Assembly (NCBI GenBank): GCA_963768775.1
Contig: CAVYIY010000006.1
Span: 774,444-838,443 of the forward strand
Direction of reading: 5' to 3'
Source: FEN-33 sp963768775
GTDB taxonomy: Archaea; Thermoplasmatota; Thermoplasmata; Methanomassiliicoccales; UBA472
Length of the DNA stretch: 64,000 bases
The first letter of the stretch is position 1; the number at the start of each line of letters is the position of its first letter. The notes beneath the pieces were generated by a model that was given only the letters and a program-made list of their open reading frames with translations, was not told the DNA's origin and searched no databases. The position numbers were made by a program, and so were the translations under genes. Positions 41,066 through 49,399 of this stretch are shown here, piece by piece.

Positions 41066-42296
41066 CGCGCTCTCCCACTAGCGTGTCCTCTTCGACCATC
41101 AGCTGGCCGCGCAGGAACACTGCCTGGGGGAATACTGCTTCGAAGCCATCGAATAGGGTCCAGCCGCATTTGCTGTGCAAACGCCTCGAGGTCACCTGGA
41201 CCATCTCCCTCGGGTCGTAGACCGCAAGATCGGCATCCTTCCCCGGCTCGATGCTCCCCTTGTTCAGCCCGAACAGCTCTGCCGGCCTCTCGCAGGCGGC
41301 GTTGACCAGCCGCGACAGGGGCAGATGCTCATGCTTGGTCAGCGCCAGCATCAGGGGGAAGCTGGTCTCGACGCCGGGGCAGCCCGACGGGGCGGCGGAG
41401 AAATCCTGCTCCTTCTCCTCGACGGTGTGCGGCGCGTGGTCCGAGGCCAGTATCGGCAATCTGCCTTCGATGAACGCCTGCAGGACGGCCTCCCGGTCCT
41501 CCTTCCGCCTCAGCGGCGGGTTGATCTTGGCATACCCGGTCTTCGACCGGTTGAAGTCCAGGAGCATGTGGTGCGGAGTAGCTTCGGCGCTGAAGCTGGT
41601 CTTCGCCAGCGCCTCGATCCCCCGGCGGCTGGTGACGTGGCAGACGTTCACCCGGTTCGCTGCCCCCAAAGATGACAGGCGCTCGATCGCCATTGCCTCG
41701 GTCTGGTCCGGCCGGTTCCGGTCGTGGTCCTTGGGGCTCTGCTCCAGGCCCGCTGTGATCAGATGCTCGTCCTCGGCGTGGACGCTGACCACCTTGTCGA
41801 ACGGCCGGATGAGATCGAGGGAGCGCCTGATGCCCGAATCCTCGGAGAGGAGCACGCTCCCGGTGGTGGATGACATGAATATCTTGAATCCGACGACCTC
41901 GCTGGCTATCCTGGCTGGGTTGGAAGAATCGCTGCATCCCCCGAAGAGCCCGAAGTCGGTCCAGGCCTTCCTGGATGCCAGCTCCTTCTTCTCCTCGACG
42001 TCCTCGCGCCTGATCGTCGGGGGCTTGGTGTTCGGCATGTCGAATATGCAGGTCACTCCGCCGAACACGGCTGAGAGCGTACCGGAGGTGAAGTCCTCCT
42101 TTCGCGTCATGCCAGGTTCGCGCATGTGCGTATGGATGTCGATCGCGCCGGGAAGGATTATCCTCTCGCCGAAATCGAGATGCCTCTCGCCCCGCAGCAT
42201 CTTCTTCACTGCGACGATGCGACCCTTCTCCACCCCGATGCACACCGACTGGAGCTTGCCCTTGTAGTAGGCCCTTCCTTCAATCACGAGTTCCAT
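41022..42296 (-). CDS. pyrC: dihydroorotase
   Basis: 424 residues, a class I dihydroorotase. Metal ligands are in DIHTHMREPGMTRKEDF, HAEDEHL, CHVTSRRG and SDHAPHTVEEK; the bridging Lys position falls in GFKIFMSSTTG. It closes carbamoyl aspartate to dihydroorotate in pyrimidine synthesis. It follows the AMMECR1 gene by four bases on the same strand. Confidence 0.93.
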   Translation of the reverse strand: MELVIEGRAYYKGKLQSVCIGVEKGRIVAVKKMLRGERHLDFGERIILPGAIDIHTHMREPGMTRKEDFTSGTLSAVFGGVTCIFDMPNTKPPTIRREDVEEKKELASRKAWTDFGLFGGCSDSSNPARIASEVVGFKIFMSSTTGSVLLSEDSGIRRSLDLIRPFDKVVSVHAEDEHLITAGLEQSPKDHDRNRPDQTEAMAIERLSSLGAANRVNVCHVTSRRGIEALAKTSFSAEATPHHMLLDFNRSKTGYAKINPPLRRKEDREAVLQAFIEGRLPILASDHAPHTVEEKEQDFSAAPSGCPGVETSFPLMLALTKHEHLPLSRLVNAACERPAELFGLNKGSIEPGKDADLAVYDPREMVQVTSRRLHSKCGWTLFDGFEAVFPQAVFLRGQLMVEEDTLVGERGGRDVCAGKPRIPG

Positions 42297-42300
42297 CGCA

Positions 42301-42903
42301 TCACATCAACGACTTGCGCACCACTCTGCCCCTCGGCGATTCCTCAAGGAAGATCTCAGCTTGGAACTTGAAGACCTTGGAACGCTTGTCCAGCCAGCAG
42401 TCCGGGGTCAGGCAGGCCTTGACGCAGGTCTCCGCCAAGAACGTCTCTGCGTCCCACTTCCATTCGGTGGCCACTTGGGGCAGTAGCAGCCCACGATATA
42501 ACCCCATCTCCATAATAAGCCCATCCCGGCCGATGTTCACCTTCGAGGGCAGGGTCCTGCGGTCCTCCGCTTCGATCTCCTCCGGGACGGTGAGGACGCT
42601 CACTTCGACGATGATGTGCTCCAGCTCATTGCCATGCAGATAGGGGAAGCGCGGGTCGTGGCAAGCTCCCTGCGCCGCCTTGATCAGCGCCTTTCCCAGG
42701 CTGAAGACCGGCTCGGGATAGCCGATGCAGCCGCGCAGGCCCATGTCCGGATAGGTGTGGATGGTGACGAAGACGCCCCGCTTCTGCCTGAAGCTGTCCG
42801 GGGCATCAATCTGGCCTGATTCCTCGTCCTTCGCCTCAGCCTCTATGGTCTGGCGTGCTATCCTGACAGCGCGCTCCCCCTCAACGTCCTTCATTTGTAG
42901 CAA
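42301..42903 (-). CDS. AMMECR1 domain protein
   Basis: 200 residues with the hallmark LRGCIGYPEP and DPRFPYL, WKWDAETFLAETCVKA and CWLD segments. AMMECR1 proteins are conserved in archaea and eukaryotes with no firm enzymatic role. First gene of a three-gene cluster with pyrC and the YkgJ-type gene. ATG 42903 or 42894. Confidence 0.92.
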   Translation of the reverse strand: MLQMKDVEGERAVRIARQTIEAEAKDEESGQIDAPDSFRQKRGVFVTIHTYPDMGLRGCIGYPEPVFSLGKALIKAAQGACHDPRFPYLHGNELEHIIVEVSVLTVPEEIEAEDRRTLPSKVNIGRDGLIMEMGLYRGLLLPQVATEWKWDAETFLAETCVKACLTPDCWLDKRSKVFKFQAEIFLEESPRGRVVRKSLM

Positions 42904-43101
42904 TCTCCGACGACGAATGATGCCGATGGCCTGCTCCGGTCAACCCCCAATTTGGACCGATCCCGTGATTGTCAATTAGGCGAAGGTTGAATAAAAAATG
43001 ATGGGTCGGAGGCTCTGCGGCAGTCCGTCGGCAAATCCATGAAGAGGCGACTTAACGGCGCACGAGAAATGATTTCTAGCAAGGGCGACCTAGTATCAGT
43101 C

Positions 43102-43683
43102 ATGACGGAGAAGGCGAAGGACATCTACGTGGAAGAGGTCATGAGCCGGAAACCGCGCATCGGGACGCCGGACATGAGCGTGCGGCAGGCTGCACAGATG
43201 ATGAGGAACGAGGATGTGGGCAGCCTGATCATAGTCGACAAGAACGAGGCCGTCGGGATGCTGACGGAGAGGGACCTGCTGGAGAAGATCGTCTCGGTGG
43301 GCCGCTCCGCCTCCCGGACCAAGGTCCGCTCGGTGATGAGCCATCCGTTGGTGACCGTCGGTCCGAAGGAGACCATCATCAACGCGGCGCGAATGATGGC
43401 CACCTTGAAGCTGCGCCGCCTTCCCGTCGTCAGCCGGGGCAAGCTGATCGGCATCCTCACCGAGAAGGACGTGCTCAAGCTCTCCCCCTCCCTGATCGAA
43501 TTGACGAGGGAGTGGTCCATGCTCGGGGTGCAGGGGAAGAAGAAGGGAGGGTCGCCGAGCACCTCCGGCTATTGCGAGAATTGCGGCGCGTTCTCGTCCG
43601 AGCTGATACCCAACGATTCGGAGCTGCTCTGCTCCGACTGTGCCGAGCAAGGGAATTCGAATGACGCGGAAGGCGGCAGATGA
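43102..43683 (+). CDS. CBS-domain pair protein with C-terminal zinc ribbon
   Basis: About 193 residues: two CBS domains (VEEVMSRKPRIGTPDMSVRQ ... ERDLLEKIV; VRSVMSHPLVTVGPKET ... TEKDVLKL) and a zinc ribbon YCENCGAFSSEL ... LLCSDC. CBS pairs sense adenosine nucleotides; the ribbon may link them to RNA or protein partners. ATG 43102 fits the family; ATG 43069 and 43039 are in frame upstream. Confidence 0.85.
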   Translation: MTEKAKDIYVEEVMSRKPRIGTPDMSVRQAAQMMRNEDVGSLIIVDKNEAVGMLTERDLLEKIVSVGRSASRTKVRSVMSHPLVTVGPKETIINAARMMATLKLRRLPVVSRGKLIGILTEKDVLKLSPSLIELTREWSMLGVQGKKKGGSPSTSGYCENCGAFSSELIPNDSELLCSDCAEQGNSNDAEGGR

Positions 43684-43730
43684 TCTTCGACTAGATCCTG
43701 CCGCGGAAGTTGGCGCCTGTTAGCGTCTGC

Positions 43731-44075
43731 TCACTCCACTTCTATCTTCTTGAGCTTCGGCTCCTGCTCTTCCTCGGGGGCAATGCAGCTCAGCTTCGCA
43801 TCTATCAAGCTCCGGAGCATCAGCAGCATCTCCCGCTTGGCCGCGTGCGCGTGCCGCTTCGCCTCCTCCGGCATCTGCGACCTCGGGATCATGCTGTCCA
43901 TGGCCAATGCCAGTTCGGAGAAGCCGCGAAAGACGTGCATCTGGGTTTCCTTGGACATAATGTCCTTGAAGTTCATGCCCACCCCAGCGCGGCCGCTGGA
44001 ATGGATCGGATCTTCGCAGCATCCCTCCTCTGGCTCAGGCTCAACCTTCTTCGTTGACTTCTTCTTCGTTGGCAA
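43731..44075 (-). CDS. hypothetical protein downstream of the ArsA-type ATPase
   Basis: 114 residues: basic N-terminus (MPTKKKSTKKVEPEPEEGCC), then a helical region FSELALAMDSMIPRSQMPEE ending in an acidic tail. The start overlaps the ATPase gene by 35 bases, so the two are coupled. No family recognised. Confidence 0.6.
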   Translation of the reverse strand: MPTKKKSTKKVEPEPEEGCCEDPIHSSGRAGVGMNFKDIMSKETQMHVFRGFSELALAMDSMIPRSQMPEEAKRHAHAAKREMLLMLRSLIDAKLSCIAPEEEQEPKLKKIEVE

Positions 44076-45293
44076 TTGTCTTCCCCCCCGTGAACTTGAT
44101 CAAAAGCCGGCCGTTCCGGAACTCCGCCTTGCTCGCTTCCTGATTTGCCAGGGTGAAGGGCAGGACGATCGAGCGCTTGTACCAGCCGACCTTTATGATT
44201 AGCACATCATTCGTCTTATATAACTCTACTTCGCCCTTGGTGGAGAAGGGCAGCTTGATCGAGAGAATGTCGACGCCGTTCTCGTTGAATATCTCGAGCG
44301 GCTTCTCGGTGCTATAGATCTGCGTCGGGTCGGTGTCCTTGAACAGCATGTCGGCCAACTTCTCCAAGCTCTTCCTCCCGATCAGTTCAGTGGGGAGCTG
44401 ATAGGCTTCGAGCATCTTCAGCGGGGTGAAGGACTCGTTGATTATCTCCATGTATTTCTCCTGCTCCTTCAGCTTCTCCTTGAAGTATTCGCCGGTCGAG
44501 AGGCCGGGGGAAGAAGGCGGTTGATCACCAGCGCCTCGACCGTCAGGTTGTATAGGCAAAGATAGGTGAAGGCGCGCTTGGTCTCGCTGATCACCATCCT
44601 CTCGGGATTGACCACGAGCCGAACCGAGGTCTGGTTCGGGTCGAGGAGGATGGCCTTCACCTCCATCAGGCGTTCCCGGATGCGGTTCATGTCATTCAGG
44701 AAATCATCCGAAGGGAGCGGAGTGTTCATGACCCTCCCTACCGTGAAGCGGGCCAGCTTGATCATGTTCCTGACGACGTTGTACAATTTCTCCAGGTACC
44801 AATCGGAAATGTCTGGGAAGGATAGCAGGCGGAGCGTCTCCCCGGTCGGGGCAGTATCGATTATCACCACGTCGTATTTACCGGAGCGCTGGTACTCCCA
44901 GATATAGAACAGAGCGCTGATCAGCTCCATTCCCGGCCAGACCGTCATCTCCTTGACCGAGATGCCTTCCATGCCCTGCGAGGCGAAGAAGTCGGCGAGG
45001 TACTTGTTGATCTCCTTCCAGCGTGTCTCCATCTCGTAGAGCACGTCGACCTCGATGGCGTCGAGGTTGGGGGCGACCTTCTTGACCTTGCCGGAAAGGG
45101 GGATTTCCAAGGAATCCGCGAGCGAATGGGCCTGGTCGGTACTGATGACGCAGGTCCTGTGCCCGAGCGCGGCGGAGCGCAACGCTGTGGCCGCGGCCAC
45201 CGAGGTCTTGCCCACCCCGCCCTTGCCAGTATAGATTATTACCCTTATGTTAGCACCAGCAGTGGATGACGCAGGTCCTGCTACTAAAAGCAT
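44041..45293 (-). CDS. ArsA/GET3-type ATPase (frameshifted)
   Basis: About 416 residues over two frames. The deviant Walker A is YTGKGGVGKTSVAAATA, switch I ISTDQAHSLADSLE, and VVIIDTAPTGETLRLL is switch II. After VINRLLP the frame is lost at the run GGGGG (44506-44510, plus strand) and recovered as TGEYFKEKLKEQEKYMEIIN; the C-terminal hsp20-like part (SIKLPFSTKGEVELYKTNDV) is typical of archaeal ArsA. Family roles are tail-anchored protein targeting or arsenite efflux; no ars genes are near. Confidence 0.85.
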
Positions 45294-45405
45294 GCGAAAA
45301 AAGGAGGAACGCGGTCATAGGCGACTTACCGAGGAACGAATGAAATGGATTGGCGGGATGGATTTGTGGCCATGATCCGCACATCTTCGAGAGCGTATTC
45401 ATGAT

Positions 45406-45891
45406 TCAATTCGCCTGATTACTTCTGTTGAACAGCTTCTCTGCCGGGCAGCCAATCCCCCTTTGCCGGCAATACTTGCATGCGAAGGAAGCACGAATGA
45501 ATCCGTTGCCGAGCGAGGAAAGAATCGTCAACGCAACGACAGGGATGAGGATGAGCCAATCGAAGGACAAGATCAGCAGGGCGATTCCGATGATCAAGGG
45601 GACCAGGTAGACGAGAAGGTCTGGAAGGATGGCCTTCCAGGTCACCAGCTCTTGGATGCGCCTCTTCTCGTCTCCCTTCTTGAAGACCATGGCGCAGATT
45701 CTTCCCTTGCCAAAGGCGCATGGTCGGCCGTAATAGTAGCAATTCGCGCAACTCTTACTCAGTAATCTCATCTCTAAGAATACGATGAATAATAAATATG
45801 CCAATAGGAAGATAAAACCAAGCTCAAGGACCAAGAATCCCCTGATCAGGTATATCGCTATCGAGACCGAGTTAGAAGGAGAATGATCCAT
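45406..45891 (-). CDS. cysteine-rich membrane protein, function unknown
   Basis: 161 residues from ATG 45891. One helix at the N-terminus, the loop SCANCYYYGRPCAFGKGRIC, two helices (LLVYLVPLIIGIALLILSF and on) and a C-terminal CKYCRQRGIGCPAEK. The Cys groups could bind a metal on the cytoplasmic face. I have the impression of a conserved archaeal family but cannot name it. Confidence 0.7.
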   Translation of the reverse strand: MDHSPSNSVSIAIYLIRGFLVLELGFIFLLAYLLFIVFLEMRLLSKSCANCYYYGRPCAFGKGRICAMVFKKGDEKRRIQELVTWKAILPDLLVYLVPLIIGIALLILSFDWLILIPVVALTILSSLGNGFIRASFACKYCRQRGIGCPAEKLFNRSNQAN

Positions 45892-45971
45892 CTCGGATAA
45901 TTCTCGTAGCACCCGGTCTGCGCTTCCTTCATGTCCGAGAATCTATTCGCAGGGAGGGGTAAGAAGGTAGG

Positions 45972-46075
45972 TGCCGGGGATGGGGTTCGAACCCATGACC
46001 TTCGGATTTCCCTGGAGAGGTCTTTCGCCTAACACCCTATGAGTCCGACGCTCCACCAGGCTGAGCCACCCCGGC
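45972..46075 (-). tRNA. tRNA-Met (CAT), elongator type, with intron
   Basis: Acceptor GCCGGGG/CCCCGGC, D stem GCT/AGC, anticodon stem TCGGA/TCCGA, loop CTCATA...A, T arm with TGGG-TTCGAAC-CCCA. A 30-nt intron occupies 46008-46037 after position 37. The first base pair G-C and the absence of initiator features indicate elongator Met. Confidence 0.92.
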
Positions 46076-46085
46076 GTATTGATAC

Positions 46086-46862
46086 TTACTTCTCGTCGGA
46101 TTCCTTGGTTTCCTCTGCCTCGGTCTCTTCGAGCACTTCTTCCTCGGCCTTGAGCTCCTCGCTCTCTTCGGCCTCGGCGGGGGCAGGGGCAGCTTCGACC
46201 GGAGCGGCTGGCTTCTCGGCCGGCTGCTCGATGATCGACTGTTGCTGCGAGGCAACGTTGCCCATCTCGAGGACCTCGGTCTTGCGGATCTCCACCCGCT
46301 TGATTGGGACGATGACCTTCGATACGATGGACAGCCTGCGGGCCAGATCCCCGGAGATGATGGACTTCACCAGGTCGGAGATAGTCATTTCTGCGGCCAG
46401 CTTCTGCGTCTCGGTGGTCATGAGCGTGCGCACGGCGGTCTCCTGCGAGGCCTGGATGCGCTGGTCGGTGATGCTCATCGGCTTGATGCGGACCTTGTAG
46501 CCGTCCTTGGTGTTGACGTCGATCACGTGGTCGGTCTTGGTCTTCTTGCGGCGGGTCAGCCTGCGGATGTAATCGCTGGTCAGATCCTGTCCGATGAATA
46601 TCGTGTGAGCCTCGAAGCCGCGGACGTCGTTCACGCGGAACTTAAGTTTTACATGCATCTTTGAGAAATCACCGGTTAGGTCGTTTACCGTAACCTCGGT
46701 CATACGACCGATGAGGCTTGAAGGGTCAGCGCTCGGCGTCTCGCCCAGCTGGACCTGGTTGAACATCATCGGAGCGTGGATCTTGTACCACTCCTTCGCC
46801 TTCCATCGGTCCTTGACCTTCCTTGCTGCGGCCTTAGGCACCGCTTTCTTCTTCTCAGCCAA
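46086..46862 (-). CDS. rps3ae: ribosomal protein eS1 (S3Ae) with acidic tail
   Basis: 258 residues from TTG 46862, with GGAGG upstream. The core (RWKAKEWYKIHAPMMFNQVQ; IFIGQDLTSDYIRRLTRRKK) is eS1. From about residue 210 there is an extra tail, PAEKPAAPVEAAPAPAEAEE and on, ending EETKESDEK, about 50 residues beyond the usual archaeal length. The tail is acidic and likely disordered. Located next to tRNA-Met. Confidence 0.93.
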   Translation of the reverse strand: MAEKKKAVPKAAARKVKDRWKAKEWYKIHAPMMFNQVQLGETPSADPSSLIGRMTEVTVNDLTGDFSKMHVKLKFRVNDVRGFEAHTIFIGQDLTSDYIRRLTRRKKTKTDHVIDVNTKDGYKVRIKPMSITDQRIQASQETAVRTLMTTETQKLAAEMTISDLVKSIISGDLARRLSIVSKVIVPIKRVEIRKTEVLEMGNVASQQQSIIEQPAEKPAAPVEAAPAPAEAEESEELKAEEEVLEETEAEETKESDEK

Positions 46863-47001
46863 ATCAATAGCCTCCCCTTTTCAGGCAGTTTCCGAAATGG
46901 TTACGCCTATTAAAGCTTTATCAGCATCATTGACATCCGCTACTTCCCATTCCAGCGGACTTCGGAAGGCATTTCGCAGCGGCTCTTGGCAAATAGGAGG
47001 A

Positions 47002-47559
47002 TCATATCCGACTCAACTGGTTTTGCTCCCTTTGGATCAAAATCGCGGCATACCAGCCGATGATGGCCAGCTGTAGCGGTTCTGGGTCATTGGAACGATC
47101 TGAGGTGGGATAGAAGGTGCCAGCGGCGCCCTTCCTTCCGAAAACGCAAGTGAACCGGCAGAGGACCCTTCCATCGGAATGGACGAAGCTCCAGCGCATA
47201 TCCGCATGCTCAGGCTTCCTGAACGACAGACTCCTTCCATCAGCGAACTCCAGCTCGCCGAGGAACTTGAGGGCGGAGTACATGCGGAGGATGGCGAGGT
47301 CCGTGTCGAAGTCCAACTTGCGAATCGAGATATATGGTTTGAGGAAGCCTCCTCGTTTCAGACTAATCGCGTCGACGCCATATTCACCGATTGCCAAAGA
47401 GCCGAGGCCCTGGAATCTTAAGCTGGCCGCTACCTTGTCATTAGAGGTCAGCACATAATCGGGTCCGGGCCTTTTGGCTGATGCCCATGTGAGTATGTTC
47501 TCAGCGGTTGCCATGCCTTCATCATGCATTGCGCTCCTTTCCTGAATAGCCTTTTCCAT
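47002..47559 (-). CDS. hypothetical protein
   Basis: 185 residues, mixed alpha/beta, with strands such as GFLKPYISIRKLDFDTDLAI and FTCVFGRKGAAGTFYPTS. The layout is a little like LURP/Tubby-C-like folds, but I see no firm family motif. Separate transcription unit between eS1 and a small gene. Confidence 0.55.
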   Translation of the reverse strand: MEKAIQERSAMHDEGMATAENILTWASAKRPGPDYVLTSNDKVAASLRFQGLGSLAIGEYGVDAISLKRGGFLKPYISIRKLDFDTDLAILRMYSALKFLGELEFADGRSLSFRKPEHADMRWSFVHSDGRVLCRFTCVFGRKGAAGTFYPTSDRSNDPEPLQLAIIGWYAAILIQREQNQLSRI

Positions 47560-47634
47560 TCCAAATTGTACAATGTGGGGACAATGAGGAATAGTTGAAT
47601 TAAGGTCTAAAGGGAATGCAGAACAGGTGCTAGC

Positions 47635-47919
47635 TCAGGCGCCTCTCTTATCTGGCAATAGACGCTGGAGCGATTTCTTGGTGACCTCGGTCAATTCGGC
47701 CTCCTGCTTCCGCAAGCGATCCTCCAGCTCCGAAACGGAACCGACGGTGTCCAAGAACACGGCGACGTATGAGGAGGTGCCCACTATCTGCAGCATCACG
47801 ACCTTGTCGTTCATCTTCAATTCCCGCTTCTCGCGGGCGGATTGAAGGTTCAGAAAGGGGCGCAGCTCGTCCGGCATCTCTCTCACCTGATAGACGCCGA
47901 CGAGCTGCGCTTTGTACAT
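47635..47919 (-). CDS. hypothetical protein downstream or upstream of hdrB
   Basis: 94 residues, MYKAQLVGVYQVREMPDELR..., with a C-terminal coiled coil (LEDRLRKQEAELTEVTKKSL). It begins nine bases after the hdrB stop, so it is probably the last gene of the hdrC-hdrB operon. Not recognised. Confidence 0.6.
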   Translation of the reverse strand: MYKAQLVGVYQVREMPDELRPFLNLQSAREKRELKMNDKVVMLQIVGTSSYVAVFLDTVGSVSELEDRLRKQEAELTEVTKKSLQRLLPDKRGA

Positions 47920-47928
47920 TTGCCCGCC

Positions 47929-48780
47929 TCAGAGCTTGAACTTCACTTCGTGCGCATCAAGCCCCAATTGCTCCTTGGGCATACCGAATGCCATGCCGTA
48001 GAGCTGCGACAGATGGATGACCGGCAGGTCATAGCCAGGTAGGTCCCTCTGCGACCGGTCGTACTGCAGGTGGCAGAACGGGCAGACGTCCAGGATCATC
48101 TGAGCGCCAACCTTCTTCACGTTCTTCAGCTTCTCTTCGGTCATCTTCAACGCGGTTGCCGAGTTGCGGGAACGGACACCGCCACCGGCGCCGCAGCACA
48201 TGATCTTGTCCTTGTAGTTGATCGACTTCGCGCCGGTGACCTCGACCAACTCGTCGAGGATCTTCGGCCTCTCAGGGTCGTCCAGGTGCTTCAGGCGGGA
48301 GGGCTTGATGAAGTGGCAACCGTAATGGACCGCGACCTTGTATTCCAAGGGGTTCTTCACGAAGCTCTTGATCTTCTCCAGACCGATGTCGTTGTAGAGC
48401 ACTTCTGCGAAGTGGCGGACCTTGATGGTCCCGTTGTACTTCATGCCCACTTTGGCAAGTACCTCATTGACCTCCTTGAGCTTCTCCGGGTCGTGCTGGA
48501 GCACATGGTTGGCTTCGAACAGAGATCCGAAGCAGCCATTGCAGATGGTCATGATGTCAACGCCCTTCTTCTCTGCCAATGCAAGGTTCCTGGCGCCTAG
48601 GGCGAGCCAGGTGGTCTGATCAAAGGAACGAATCACTCCCGGAGCCGGGCAACATCCTGCACCCTCGAGCTCGACCAGCTCCACCCCGATCGTCTTGAAT
48701 ACCTCCCGGGTCGCCTTCTCGATACCGGGGTAACGGTATGGGGCAACGCATCCGAGGAATAGCGCGTACTTGTTGGCCAT
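47929..48780 (-). CDS. hdrB: heterodisulfide reductase subunit B
   Basis: 283 residues with two CCG domains: GAGCCPAPGVIRSFDQTTW and HYGCHFIKPSRLKH ... IMCCGAGGGVRSRN, which hold the two noncubane [4Fe-4S] clusters of HdrB that reduce CoM-S-S-CoB or a related disulfide. The ATG shares one base with the hdrC stop. No hdrA or mvhD is in the window. Confidence 0.93.
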   Translation of the reverse strand: MANKYALFLGCVAPYRYPGIEKATREVFKTIGVELVELEGAGCCPAPGVIRSFDQTTWLALGARNLALAEKKGVDIMTICNGCFGSLFEANHVLQHDPEKLKEVNEVLAKVGMKYNGTIKVRHFAEVLYNDIGLEKIKSFVKNPLEYKVAVHYGCHFIKPSRLKHLDDPERPKILDELVEVTGAKSINYKDKIMCCGAGGGVRSRNSATALKMTEEKLKNVKKVGAQMILDVCPFCHLQYDRSQRDLPGYDLPVIHLSQLYGMAFGMPKEQLGLDAHEVKFKL

Positions 48781-49322
48781 TACTTCTTGCCTCCCTTCAT
48801 GAGCTTGTCGAATCCGCACACTTCCATTACCTTCCTGAAATCCGCCATGCCCTTCTTGTCGGACACCGTGGTCGGTGGCTCGGCAGGCAAACCCATGTTC
48901 GCCCGGACCTTCTTCATCTCGTCTGAGAATGGTATTGTCGAACCGATGGCCAGCATGTTCTCCGCTATCTTCTTGTGCTGCTCGGACATGAAGCCCTCTT
49001 TGACGGCGATGTTCCTCATTATGAATATGAGATCGGTGATCTCGACGTTCCTGGGGCAGCGTTCCACGCATTGGTAGCAAGTGGTGCAAAGCCACAATTC
49101 TTCTGTGGGGAGGATCTCGTTCTTCAGCCCCAATTGGCCTCGCCTGACGAGCTGCCTGGTCCTGAAGGCGGTCAATCGCCCAGAGGGACAGCTAGCGGTG
49201 CACGTTCCGCATTGGTAGCAGAGCATGAGGGTCTCTCCTCCGGACGCCTTGTTGGGGCCGCCCGAGATGATTTCCTTTGTGAATGCTGGATCCGGCTCGA
49301 CTATTTTCGCCAATAAATTCAC
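48780..49322 (-). CDS. hdrC: heterodisulfide reductase subunit C
   Basis: 180 residues with two [4Fe-4S] motifs: CYQCGTCTASCPSG and CTTCYQCVERCP. It passes electrons to HdrB. The start ATG 49322 lies about 23 bases after the TATA box at 49345-49355, so the mRNA may be leaderless. Upstream inverted repeats and a ModE-like regulator gene suggest local control. Confidence 0.95.
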   Translation of the reverse strand: MNLLAKIVEPDPAFTKEIISGGPNKASGGETLMLCYQCGTCTASCPSGRLTAFRTRQLVRRGQLGLKNEILPTEELWLCTTCYQCVERCPRNVEITDLIFIMRNIAVKEGFMSEQHKKIAENMLAIGSTIPFSDEMKKVRANMGLPAEPPTTVSDKKGMADFRKVMEVCGFDKLMKGGKK

Positions 49323-49344
49323 CCTGAGCCGTTAACAAGGATCG

Positions 49345-49355
49345 TTTTATATAAA
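49345..49355 (-). promoter_or_regulatory. TATA box of hdrC
   Basis: TTTATATAAAA on the minus strand. Its centre is about 28 bases before the hdrC ATG, placing the transcription start at or next to the start codon. Confidence 0.65.
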
Positions 49356-49358
49356 GAT

Positions 49359-49397
49359 GTAATACTGTTCATGGTTAGTATTACCTAAATAGGTAAT
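49359..49397. promoter_or_regulatory. operator-like inverted repeats upstream of hdrC
   Basis: GTAATAC (49359-49365) and GTATTAC (49378-49384) form one inverted repeat; ATTACCTA (49380-49387) and TAGGTAAT (49390-49397) form a second, perfect one that overlaps it. They lie between the TATA box and the stop of the ModE-like regulator gene, as expected for its binding site. Confidence 0.6.
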
Positions 49398-49399
49398 GC

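Noticed and set aside
41251..42267. Long plus-strand frame opposite pyrC
   Set aside because: Shadow of the dihydroorotase gene, with serine- and arginine-rich nonsense composition.
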